This document shows positions 8,345 to 18,600 of a stretch of 64,000 nt of DNA, one piece after another (the stretch's first letter is position 1; every line of letters begins with the position of its first letter). The notes beneath the pieces are model-generated. The model was not told where the DNA came from. It saw only the letters and a list, made by a program, of their open reading frames with translations, and did no database searches. The position numbers and the translations under genes were made by a program. Origin of the DNA: Bryopsis sp. KO-2023 (taxonomy: Eukaryota > Chlorophyta > Ulvophyceae > Bryopsidales > Bryopsidaceae); assembly GCA_030272585.1 (NCBI GenBank), contig BSYQ01000011.1, positions 2,356,001 to 2,420,000 of the forward strand. The letters run 5' to 3'.

Positions 8345-11300
8345 AAGAGGAGGCTAGTGTTGGGTCAGCTAAGCCTCCAGATGATATTGAAATGAAAGAA
8401 CCCACTACAAAAACACCAGCCTCACTAAATGATGGTGTTCAAGAGACACCTGTGGTTGCAGCCCCTATTGCAACAGAACAGGAAGCAAACACACTGGATG
8501 GGGTCACTCCAGGAGTGTTAATTCAAAAGAAAAAGCAGTCTCAAAAGAGAGTGGATAAACAAACAGAGGCCACTGTGAGTTTACCCACTAGAGTGGAAGG
8601 AAATGTTGAGGGAAAGGAACCAGTTCAGACTGCAGTAGCTCAGGCTACAGCAGCATATAGAGGATATGAACTGGCAGGGTTTATTGGTGCAAAGAAAGCT
8701 ACAGCATACATTGATACAGGATCCACTGCTAATTATATTAGCATGGATGCAGTCAAGGAACTGGGACTGCAATACAAACCACAAGAAACTCCTGTTAAGT
8801 TTCTAGATGGTACAGAAAGGAAATCAGTGGGGAGATGTTTTGGCATCCCATTTGTCTGTGGAAAGATCCAGCTTTCATTTGATGCTGATGTCTTTCCAGA
8901 CAGTAATCACCCAATCCTGCTGGGATTGCCCTGGCTTATACACTACAATCCCAAAGTGGATTTTAAGTCAGGAATAATCACAGTAAACAAGGGCAGAAAG
9001 AGTGTAAAATTACCACTCTCAGTGATGCCTGAATATCAGCTCAAACCCACTGGAGCTACAGAACTTTCCTTTTGTTCTAGTGGCAGAATCAAAAGACAGA
9101 TAGAAAAAGGGGAAATCAAACACATCATTATGGTGGTGATTAGGCCAGAGGATGAATCAAAGACTGGAGTAGAAACAATCCCAGAACAAAGGGAAGGGGA
9201 TGATTTACAGAAAATCCTGCAGGAGGATATGGATCCCAGGATTAAGGAAGTACTGACTCAGTACAGAAAAGTGTTTGCAAAGGATTTGCCTAAAGGTGTA
9301 CCTCCTGTCAGACTGGGTCATGAATTCAGGATTGATTTGGAGGAGGGTACAGAACCCATGTATAGACCCCTATACAAACTGTCTCCTCTTGAGTTAGATG
9401 AGGTTAAAAGACAGTTAGATTACCTGTTGGAGATGGATTTCATAGAACCATCACAGTCACCATTTGGGGCACCCATCCTGTTTGTCCCTAAGAAAGATGG
9501 AGGGCTCAGGATGTGCCTGGATTACAGATGGCTCAATAAGAAAACCATCAAAAATAGGTACCCTCTGCCCTTACCAGAGGAGATGATTGACAGGGTGCAT
9601 GGGGCTAAATATTTCACTAAGATTGACCTGAGATCAGGCTACTGGCAGATGCCTCTAAGGGAAGAGGACAGGCCTAAGACTGCCTTTAGAAGCAGATTTG
9701 GACACTATCAGTTCAAAGTGCTTTCATTTGGACTTACTAATGCTCCAGCACAATATATGAACATGGTGAATGACATATTCAAGGATATGTTGGATTTATT
9801 TGTGCTGATCTTCATTGATGACCTTCTGATCTATTCCAGAAGCATCTCTGAGCATGTAGAACATCTGGCAGCAGTCTTAGCCAGGCTACAGAAGTATAGT
9901 CTATTTGCAAAGGCCACCAAAAGTGAAATCTGTGTGAAGGAAACAGATTTCTGTGGATTTTGGTTAAGTGAAAAGGGGATCTCAGCAATGGATGTGAAAG
10001 TTAAGGCAATCAGGGAATGGAAGCCCTTAAAGACAGTTACAGATGTCAGGAGTTTTCTGGGGATGGTTTCCTTCTATAGAAGATTCATCCCAGACTTTGC
10101 AAAGATAGCAGGCCCTCTGCATGACTTAACTAAGAAGGATGTCATGTGGGAGTGGGGATCTGCTCAGGAACAAGCTTTTCAATCACTTAAAACTGCATTG
10201 ATGGGGAAACCAGTGCTGATCCATCCTAATCCAGTAAAGGATTATACTGTGATTAGTGATGCATCTGGGGAAGCAACTGGAGGAGTCCTCTGTCAGGATC
10301 ATGGCTCTGGATTACAGCCCATAGCCTTTTGCAGTAGAAGATTATCAAAGTCAGAACAGAACTACTCAGTCTATGAAAGGGAATTATTAGGGATAGCCTA
10401 CTGTTTGATGCAGTGGAGACATTATTTAGAAGGCTGCCCAGGACTGGTTACAGTCTTTACTGATCATCAGCCTTTAACTAATTTCATGGATCAAAAGATG
10501 ATGTCCAGGCCTCAAGCCAGATGGCTGAGAGCAGGACATTTCCTCAGCATCAAACCAAAAATTCAGTACATCCAAGGGAAACTGAATCTGGTTGCTGATG
10601 CACTATCAAGAAGTCTTCCAGCAGAGCAGGAACTCAAAGTAGTGAGTTCATTACAGCCTAGCACAGAAGAGATTACACTCTGGGAACAAGCAACACTGGC
10701 AGATGTTGAAATCAAAGACATCTATAATCAAATACTGGATGGAGAGAGAATTCCAGGATATGGAATCAATGAATCAGGGTTATTGATTTATCAAACTCAG
10801 GATGGACTCATGAAGTTATGGGTACCTCAGGAACTGAGGATGAAAGTCCTTACAGAAGGACATGATAATCAAATCTCTGGACATCTGGGAATAGAGAGAA
10901 CTCTGGAGCTGATGTCCAGGAAATACTACTGGAATAATATGAAAAAGGATGTCCAGGAATATGTCAGGACATGTGAGGTTTGCCAGCAAATGAAACCTGA
11001 GTTAAGAGCTCAGAAGGGATTGCTGCAACCTATTCCAGTGGCTAATAAGAAATGGGATCAGATCACTACTGATCTAGTGACTGATTTACCCCCTGTTGAT
11101 GGATTTGATTCAATTGCAGTATTTGTTGATAGATTGACTAAGATGGTAAAGTTCATACCCTGCAGTAAAACAATAGATGCACCTGGGTATGCAAGGATAT
11201 TCTTTGATCACATCTTCAGGAATCATGGGATTCCCAGTGTGATAATCAGTGATAGGGATACTAGATTTGCTAGTAAATTTTGGCAGGAGCTAATGAGATG

Positions 11301-12126
11301 TGTGGGCACTAAAGTGAGAATGTCCACAGCCTTCCATCCTCAAACAGATGGACAAAGTGAAGTCAGCATCAGAACATTAGAAAACTTTCTAAGACCCTAT
11401 GTGGAAGAGCATCCAGAGACATGGATGCAGGGATTAGGGATGGCTGAATTTGCAGCCAACAATGCTGTACACACATCTACAGGATACAGCCCCTTCTACT
11501 TGATGTATGGGGTGCATCCTCAGCTGCCAGGAGATCTACTGGCTGGAAAAGCTCAAGCAGAAGCAGAGTCAGTTCAGGAAATGATATCACACATGCAGGA
11601 AGTCATCAATGATGCCAAAAACAGATATAAGACAGCTCAAGAGAAGATGAGGCAGCAAGCTAATAAGAAAAGGAGGGATGTACAGTTTCAAGTGGGAGAA
11701 AAGGTGTTGCTCTCCACAAAGACATTGAATTTAGCAGTCTTGAAACATATTCCAGTGAAAATCAGAAGAAGATATATTGGACCTTTTGTTATTGCTGCTG
11801 CAGTGGGATCTGTGGCATATAGATTGGTGTTACCAGATGGATGGAAATTACATCCTGTATTTCATGTATCAAAGTTGAGAAAACTTCAGGAAAGCTCTAA
11901 GTTTCCTAGGGAGGTAATGGCACCTCCAGCAGAATTAGATTCTGAGGGAGAAGAAGAATTTGAAGTTCAGGCTGTAGTAAGACATAAGTTTTCAGGAAGA
12001 AAAAGGAGATTTTTAGTAGTCTGGAAGGGGTATCCACTTAGTGAAGCAACATGGGAACCCCAAGACAATTTATTGAATGCATCAGAGATCCTGGCTGATT
12101 ATAAGAGGAGAGCTGGGATCAGGTAG
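8341..12126 (+). CDS. pol: Pol of chromovirus A: protease, RT, RNase H, integrase, chromodomain
   Basis: The -1 frame relative to gag; the open frame begins at 8257 and overlaps gag by 88 nt, with no AUG needed. Numbering from 8257: aspartic protease motif YIDTGS at residue 153; reverse transcriptase with FIDD (D521, D522) and MPLREEDRPKTAFR / FGLTNAPAQ motifs; RNase H (VISDASGE ... YERELLGIAY ... FTDHQPL); integrase HHCC finger (HDNQISGHLG ... CEVCQ); core triad D939, D999, E1035 with 35-residue spacing; C-terminal chromodomain (VVRHKFSGRKRRFLVVWKGY, ATWEP). It ends at TAG 12124-12126. All catalytic residues are present, so the element is probably competent. Confidence 0.96.
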   Translation, partial: LKEEASVGSAKPPDDIEMKEPTTKTPASLNDGVQETPVVAAPIATEQEANTLDGVTPGVLIQKKKQSQKRVDKQTEATVSLPTRVEGNVEGKEPVQTAVAQATAAYRGYELAGFIGAKKATAYIDTGSTANYISMDAVKELGLQYKPQETPVKFLDGTERKSVGRCFGIPFVCGKIQLSFDADVFPDSNHPILLGLPWLIHYNPKVDFKSGIITVNKGRKSVKLPLSVMPEYQLKPTGATELSFCSSGRIKRQIEKGEIKHIIMVVIRPEDESKTGVETIPEQREGDDLQKILQEDMDPRIKEVLTQYRKVFAKDLPKGVPPVRLGHEFRIDLEEGTEPMYRPLYKLSPLELDEVKRQLDYLLEMDFIEPSQSPFGAPILFVPKKDGGLRMCLDYRWLNKKTIKNRYPLPLPEEMIDRVHGAKYFTKIDLRSGYWQMPLREEDRPKTAFRSRFGHYQFKVLSFGLTNAPAQYMNMVNDIFKDMLDLFVLIFIDDLLIYSRSISEHVEHLAAVLARLQKYSLFAKATKSEICVKETDFCGFWLSEKGISAMDVKVKAIREWKPLKTVTDVRSFLGMVSFYRRFIPDFAKIAGPLHDLTKKDVMWEWGSAQEQAFQSLKTALMGKPVLIHPNPVKDYTVISDASGEATGGVLCQDHGSGLQPIAFCSRRLSKSEQNYSVYERELLGIAYCLMQWRHYLEGCPGLVTVFTDHQPLTNFMDQKMMSRPQARWLRAGHFLSIKPKIQYIQGKLNLVADALSRSLPAEQELKVVSSLQPSTEEITLWEQATLADVEIKDIYNQILDGERIPGYGINESGLLIYQTQDGLMKLWVPQELRMKVLTEGHDNQISGHLGIERTLELMSRKYYWNNMKKDVQEYVRTCEVCQQMKPELRAQKGLLQPIPVANKKWDQITTDLVTDLPPVDGFDSIAVFVDRLTKMVKFIPCSKTIDAPGYARIFFDHIFRNHGIPSVIISDRDTRFASKFWQELMRCVGTKVRMSTAFHPQTDGQSEVSIRTLENFLRPYVEEHPETWMQGLGMAEFAANNAVHTSTGYSPFYLMYGVHPQLPGDLLAGKAQAEAESVQEMISHMQEVINDAKNRYKTAQEKMRQQANKKRRDVQFQVGEKVLLSTKTLNLAVLKHIPVKIRRRYIGPFVIAAAVGSVAYRLVLPDGWKLHPVFHVSKLRKLQESSKFPREVMAPPAELDSEGEEEFEVQAVVRHKFSGRKRRFLVVWKGYPLSEATWEPQDNLLNASEILADYKRRAGIR

Positions 12127-12367
12127 AAGTTAGATGCACTTTTGATTCTGTGGCTGAAGGATCAGGAATCCCAGGGACTAGGGGATGGGTTGCATAAGGG
12201 CAGTGAAGTGTTTTCTAAACTTCTGTGGGTTAAGGATTTTATGGGGATCTAATTATCCTTTCAGAAGTGTAGGGAGCTTGGGATTTGCAGCACCCTAGTT
12301 CAGAGTTACTTTTACAGAATCAGAAGGATGCATTTGATGGATACTTGGTGAGGGCACCAACTGCCCC

Positions 12368-12382
12368 CAGGGGGGAGGCAAT
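12368..12382 (+). promoter_or_regulatory. Polypurine tract of chromovirus A
   Basis: GGGGGGAGGCAA-type purine run directly upstream of the 3' LTR; the expected plus-strand primer. Confidence 0.75.
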
Positions 12383-12896
12383 TGATACCAGCTGCTGACG
12401 TCTAGGGACGTCAGACGTCAAAGGCGTCATGCATCTGACGTCTGTGAAGCGTCAGATGCATCCCCGGTGAATGACAGCATCCTCCCAAGGAGGTACTACT
12501 GAACTACAGCGAGGAAACCACCGCAAGAGCACAGAGTCAAGACAATGGTTCGATCAATCAGATTGGGACTTGCGAGACTGAGGTCTTGGGTTCGAGTCTG
12601 AGTGGGAACGTGCTTCGGTTTGGGCCTGTGTGTGAGTGTGTGAGTGAGTCAGGAGTAGAACTGGCGGCTGTGAGTCAGGGTAGTGGGAGTGTTACGGGTG
12701 GTTAGTCACCCTCGGGAAAGTCGAACTGGGAGTTGAAATGATGGGACGCTTGATGTAACCTTGCTTTTCAGTGATCTGTTTGTGTGACCCCGAGTCTGTG
12801 ACCCGTGCGATTTTGTGTGACTGTTCCGCCGCCGCCTCACTCTTTCCCGAGATAGGAGACGTCGCTCGCGGACGTCAGTCCTCCCGAGCGATAACA
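12383..12896 (+). repeat. 3' LTR of chromovirus A
   Basis: 514 bp and indistinguishable by eye from the 5' LTR. It is preceded by the purine tract CAGGGGGGAGGCAAT and followed by the target duplication TCGGG. Confidence 0.95.
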
Positions 12897-12901
12897 TCGG
12901 G

Positions 12902-14811
12902 ACAAGGTGATGTGCTTTGTGGTCAGTACTGGGGCACCGTTCAGAATCGTGGAAGACGACCACTTTCGCAAACTCTGCAGCCAACTGAACGCATCTGCTC
13001 CGGCTCTGTCGGCCAAATCCATGTCCCATTGTGTTGGTCAGGCTGCCAAGGATCTGAGGAAGAAGTTGCAGGAACTGAATCTGACCAGATTTAGACCCTG
13101 TTTTGTTGCTGACGGGTGGTCCCAGCAACACAAGCACTGGCTTGCCATGGGCGCCGTGTATATCCACCGGGATCTGGAACGGGACATGTTCGAACTGAAG
13201 CGGATCAGCCTCGGCACCTGGGAGATGAACGGAACTGCAACTGCTAAGATGATCTGCCAAAAAATGAACGAAATCAGGAAGGAGTTCAATCTGGATCAGT
13301 ATCGGGCCAGCATAGTCACAGATCATGAGGCCAGGATGGGTCTCGCTTGCGAGCAGGAGAATCTGTACGACTGGCACGGATGCGGAACCCATCGGATCAA
13401 CCTCGGTGTCAAGAAAGCCTTCAAGCACGCCCCAACTGATCTGAGCAATTTAGTGACCAGGGTACACGACATCTGCAGGACCGTCATGGGTGCCTCCACT
13501 CATTGGGAAAAGCTGAAGGAGTTTCAGATCAATCGGGTGGGGAAAGAACGAGCTGAACAGGAAGCACAACGTGCCCAGGCTGCCCGCCAATTGGTGGCTG
13601 ATCAGATCGCTTCATCGACGGGTGCCTCAGGGGTAGGCATCAGCATGGTTGATCAGACCCTGCCTGTAGATTTAGAGGAGGAGGTTCAGATTGTGGATGC
13701 TCCAGAAGAGGAGGCTAATGAGAACGAAGACCTGAGTCAGGAGCAAGCTGACCAAATAGCACCTGACCGGATGTATTCAAGCGATGAAGAACCTTGTCCC
13801 GACGATCTGGATGATGTGGAGGAACCTGCCGACTGCCCTGGACCTGTTCGGAGATCACAGAAAGTGCTGAGATTGACCTTGGAAGTGGAGACCCGCTGGA
13901 ATTCAACCTGGTATATGATACATCGGTTTCTGATCCTGAAACCTGATTTGATCAAGCTCCTTGTACTCCTTCCCCCCCAATACATGCTCAGCTCTGAAGA
14001 CGGGAGTACCCTGCTGGAATTGTACCACACTCTGAAGCCGTACAAGGAAGCCACGAAAGTATTGGAGGCAGAAAAAAAGGTTACGGGCAGTGCCGTTCTG
14101 ATGCTCATGGCCCGGATCAGTGCTGCGGTAGACGCCATGGTGTTTCAGGATCAAAATGTGACAGCCTTTCGGGACAAACTCCGCACCTTCATGGACAAGG
14201 AATTCGATGACCCCGAATGGCTCCTGGCAGTGGGGTGCATGCAGCATCTGGATCCGACCCGCCTGGCACTGGACGACCCTGAGCTGACTCGGTATCTGTG
14301 GGGATCCCGGGGAGCCTTTCCAAAACTGGTGCACCAATATCCCAGGCCTGATCAGTGGGTTGCAGATGTGCTGAAGGAGTGCGTGCACCTGATGGAGGAA
14401 TACCAGGGCAGATCAGAAAACAACCCAACAGTTCCCCCTCACCGCGAACGAGGAGATCGAAGGAAAAAAAAGAAAAATGAGAATCCAGAACGGGACTGGC
14501 TGAGTGTGTGTCCTCCTCCTTCTGGTCCGGGCGGTTCTTTGTCTGAGGAGTGGAACAGATTTTGTGGGGTGAGAAGAGTGATTCAAAGTACTGCATCTGT
14601 TCTGGATTGGTGGAGGGTACACCAAATTGTGTTCCCAACAGTTTCGGCGCTGGCTGCGGAATACCTTTGCATCCCTGCCTCCAGCGCATCTGTTGAGCGG
14701 ATGTTCAGTGTGAATGGACATCAGCTCAACAAGCGCAGGAGGCAGATGGAGGTGTCCAAAGTGCGGGATCTGACCTTGATCCGGGACAATCTGCATATGC
14801 TCAGTGAATGA
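12902..14811 (+). CDS. hAT-type transposase, catalytic and dimerisation part
   Basis: Right segment of the split transposase (about 636 codons). An early section resembles the DUF659/RNase H-like core of hAT transposases: FVADGWSQQHKHW, then IVTDHEARM and CGTHRINLGVKKAF, which carry the expected acidic and Cys/His positions. An acidic insert lies at about residues 240-305. The C-terminus is the hAT dimerisation domain (CIPASSASVERMFSVNG ... NKRRRQMEVSKVRDLTLIRD). The stop is at 14811. No internal stop is visible, so apart from the LTR insertion the gene looks intact and recently functional. Together with the 4769-5111 segment it would encode roughly 750 residues, in the usual hAT range. Confidence 0.85.
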
Positions 14812-14887
14812 TCTGTTCTGTCCTGTTTTGCCTAGGTTCTTCTTGGATGGGTGGGTGCTGGGTATACATGTTCTGATATGTTCTGCT

Positions 14888-15062
14888 GACCTGTTTTTTT
14901 TTTATATGTTGTGTTTTTTTTGATATGTTGTGTTTTTTTTGATATGATGTTTTTTTTTTGATATGATCTAGCCTGTTTTTTTTTTTGATATGATCTGGCC
15001 TGTTTTTTTTGTTGATATGATTTGGCCTGTTTTTTTTTTGGATATGATCTGGCCTGTTTTTT
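14888..15062. repeat. T-run/GATATGATCTGGCCTG tandem array
   Basis: About seven degenerate units of the form (T)8-11-GATATGATCTGGCCTG, the earliest copies lacking the TCTGGCC part. It lies directly downstream of the transposase stop. Confidence 0.85.
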
Positions 15063-15092
15063 CTGGAGATGTAAACAAGATTTCAGAACTTC

Positions 15093-15366
15093 AAAAGTGT
15101 CTTAACATTTATGAATCATTTCCAAGTTGGAAATTCCAACCCTTAAGACTCCAAAACACATAACTCAGGGCTGAGCAGCAAATAATCAGAAAACATTCTT
15201 ACACCAAAGCCCATAAGTCCATACAATCCAAAAGTGTCTTAACATTTATGAATCATTTCCAAGTTGGAAATTCCAACCCTTAAGACTCCAAAACACATAA
15301 CTCAGGGCTGAGCAGCAAATATTCAGAAAACATTCTTACACCAAAGCCCATAAGTCCATACAATCC
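15093..15366. repeat. Direct duplication of a 137-bp unit
   Basis: The unit starts AAAAGTGTCTTAACATTTAT and ends at CATACAATCC. The two copies are head to tail and differ by about one base visible to me (AATAATCAG versus AATATTCAG). Confidence 0.9.
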
Positions 15367-15539
15367 AAGCACTTGACCACCGAACAAAACAGAAATGTGG
15401 CTCATAAGATCACCATGTTCATTACAACTCCCGTGCACAAAAAAACTGAACAGATCCTCAGAAAAAAAAGCACGGCAGCTCCAGAAAACAGACGAATCAA
15501 AAACAGCGTCAAATTCAAAACCCAATCAGTTGTGAAGGT

Positions 15540-15648
15540 CCAGATAAGATAAGATCAGGTCAGGTTTGGGGTTCACCATTGGTTGGGGGGAGGAGATAAG
15601 ATAAGATCAGATCAGGTTTGGGGTTCACCATTGGCTGGGGGGAGGCTC
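15540..15648. repeat. Direct duplication of a ~60-bp unit
   Basis: AGATAAGATAAGATCAG followed by a TTTGGGGTTCACCATTGG core occurs twice. The second copy overlaps the stop codon region of the minus-strand gene. Confidence 0.85.
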
Positions 15649-18600
15649 CTGCTCCTCATGGAGCGGACCACCTGGAAAAACACCTCTGACCCGATACACG
15701 ACACTCTTGTCTGCAGGACGGCTCGCAAAATGTACGGGTCCAGTGTCGAGATCACGCCAAACATGCCTCTCATCGATACGGATACCGTGCAGAAACAATG
15801 CTTCTCGGAGCCTGTGGAGGCTGTATGAGTTCTCCAGATACACATTCTGAATAAATTGAAGAAGGTCACTGTTGCTGGCGAAGGTGATGGGGAACTGAAC
15901 CTGATAGTCTGGGAAAAAGGCGTACTCGGTAACCATCTGCATCCGTTCCCTCTGCGCTGATCTGTGCTGCTCCCTGCTCCGATCTGACATGACCCGGATC
16001 ATCGTCCTTCCTCTTCTGACCGGGTACCCGTAGTCGTCGTTTTCGCACTGATGCCCATCGAAGTCCATCGGCCAACGGGTCATGTGTTCAGGTCTGGGGT
16101 CTGCAGGCCTGGTTCCGATCGGGTCTGCACCACCTCTCCATCCTTGCTCACCACCCTCGCCAAACTCTGCACCTCCTCTCCATCCTTGCTCACCACCCCC
16201 GCCAAACTCCCATCCTGGGCGGTTGGCTCGGGCCAGACCAGGTCGGATCATGTTTGGGGGGGGTCCTCGGGCCTGACCAGGTCGGATCATGTTTGGGGGG
16301 GGTCCTCGGGCCTGACCAGGTGGAGGGCCCCTACCACCTACGCAGGTGACTTTAGGTTCAAGTTCATCAGGTTCAGTCCAGGGGTTGGACATTTCAGGTT
16401 CGATCCCCGATCCACTGCCTTCTCCGACTTTTGGTTCATATGCAGTCCACCACTCTTCACTCTCTGAATATGAATACGGGTTTGTCCATTAGCAACAACA
16501 ATACTGTAACGGTTGGTTATCGCAGCACTCGAGCTGGAACTACAAGAGTAGTTGCCATGCTTCCTGCAGCTGAAAAAGGGAAGGTTGCAAGAGTGCAACG
16601 TGTAGGAGCAGCGTGCGAGAGTGCGGCGTGTAGGAGTGCAGCGTGCAGCGGTGCAGCGGTGTAGCGTGCAGCGGTGGATGCAGCGTGCAGCAGTGCAGCG
16701 GTGCAGCGGTGTAGAGGTGCAGAGGTGCAGAGGTGCAGAGGTGCAGAGGTGCAGAGGTGCAGAGGTGCAGTAGTGCGACACCCTTGGAGTCACGACTACA
16801 ACCAAGCTCGATGGAGTTTGATGGATGATGATGTGGCAGCCATCAAAGTCGAGTTGTCAATTGGACGTGTGAGTTCTCGTGGAATAGGGGCACGTTCACA
16901 GTTGAGGTGGCAAGGAGATGTGTGAATTCCTAGTGAATAGTGACACGTCGACAGGAACAAGGGTTTGATGCGCTGTGGCGCTAGGGTATAAGAGTGTGGA
17001 AGGAAAAGGTCGTTGTATCTTCTTTATAACTTTATTCGTGTAAGGAAGTTCTATCTAACGAGACGCTTGAGGAAGGCACTCGTCCTCCTCTAGGAGGGCG
17101 AGGGGACCTTGAAAAAAGTAGCCTCGTTTCATTGGTTTCGGAGCGAAGGCGCAATAAGTGTTACTTATTGTGCGACCCTGTGTGGCAAAGTGGAGTAAGG
17201 GGTCTAAGAGCAGCGCTAATGGTACGACCACAAGAGCAGAACGCGAGCAGCTATGGAAGCTACTGAAGTATGGACTACTGAGACGCTGGAGAAGAGCAGC
17301 GTTGCAAAGAAAAGAGGTTACCCACCACTGTTGACCCTTTGGACTAGGGTGGGGAAAGCGATCTGCAGTGGTGATGGTGGTGCCAGCGAAAGCGTGCTTT
17401 GAAGAAGCCTTGAAAAGGTGATCGCCAGCGAGGACGACAAAGAAGACGGCCCAGGGCCGAACCTGTCGTCTCCGACTATTGGTGTTCGAGTTCGTTGAAC
17501 GACGAAGAGACTTGACCAAGGCTGCACTAAGTAAAAGTGACGTATGAGCATGGCAGCGCAAGTTCGTGGAAGCCCAACAGTGTGACCTGCCAAGAGAGTC
17601 GCAGGTCGTGAGGAACGACTGCGCAGTGTGAGCCAGCAGCTTTCGTTTCACCAGCAGCAACTGGAGCCGAGTGTGAGCCAGCAGTTTTCGTTTCACGAGC
17701 AACAACTGCACCCTGCGTGGTTTTGGGGGCTGAGGTCGTACCATGACTAGTCGTCAGCGACGACCCCCCTTTTCTGCCAGCACTCAACTCCAAGAGAATG
17801 GCTCGTCTAAGTCACGTGGGTCGCTAGAAAGCGCCCACCCAGTCGCTGGGATCAGCGCAAGGCTGACAAGCGAAAGATCTAACCCTTGCTAGGGTAACCT
17901 AAGATCTAAGGGTTTTCCTCCTTGAGGATCCCGACAAGGCAAAACGGAAAAGCGGCTGTTCAGGCCTCGCTTAAGGACCAGAGTGGTCGTTGGACCCTCT
18001 GGAAGCACCTATTGGCTGGTCGCTATCGTGCGCCAGGTCCATGAGGTTTTGCTTGAGTACCAGAGAGGGAGTCGAACACTCCAGAGCAACCTCACTGGCT
18101 GGTCGTTTTGTTCTACCACGTCCAGGAGACTACGCACAACAGGGCAAACCTCCTTGGGAGGTGAGATCAATATCGTTGGTGTTGAGAATGCAGACGAAGC
18201 TGCAGGAACACAAAGCGATTGTGGAGACACAGACGCAATCCCAAAGAAGGGGATGCATTGAAAGCTACATGCAGGATGCATGATGCAGCACATTGCGATT
18301 ACAGCAAATGCAGATGTTGCGATGGAAGCGCAACGACGGAAGAAAGTGGCAGGCGCAAGCCTCGCCTCGGACGCGAAAAGACGAAGTTACAGAAGGCGTT
18401 TGGGCACTGACAAGAGTGCAACGCCCTGAGAACGCACGCGCAGCATTCGCATGATTGGGAAAGGTTCCAGCACATGAAAGCAGCATGTTGCAGTAGCTGC
18501 GCAATGTGCAGGACGAATCGACAAAGGAAATTCGATCGAATGATGATTGAACGGTTACAGCGCGACGCCGCAGTTGCTATTGATAGCCTGAGGCGCTGAT

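Larger units (their letters stand above)
5112..12896 (+). mobile_element. Chromovirus A: complete Ty3/gypsy element with identical LTRs
   Basis: Full-length 7785-bp element bounded by 514-bp LTRs that look identical by eye, TG...CA termini, and a 5-bp target duplication TCGGG (5107-5111 and 12897-12901). It has a primer-binding site at 5631, gag, a -1 frameshift site, pol ending in a chromodomain, and a purine tract before the 3' LTR. Both frames are open. It is inserted inside a hAT transposase gene. Identical LTRs imply very recent integration. Confidence 0.97.
14812..15624. other. Intergenic spacer between convergent hAT and unknown gene
   Basis: No coding frame supported. It holds a T-tract/GATATGATCTGGCCTG microsatellite-like array (14888-15062), two direct copies of a 137-bp unit (15093-15366), and two copies of a roughly 60-bp unit (15540-15648) that reaches the 3' end of the convergent gene. 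Confidence 0.75.

Noticed and set aside
17055..17744. 229-codon minus-strand frame at the element C 5' LTR/interior junction
   Set aside because: It crosses the LTR end and primer-binding site, is low in recognisable features, and opposes the element's direction.
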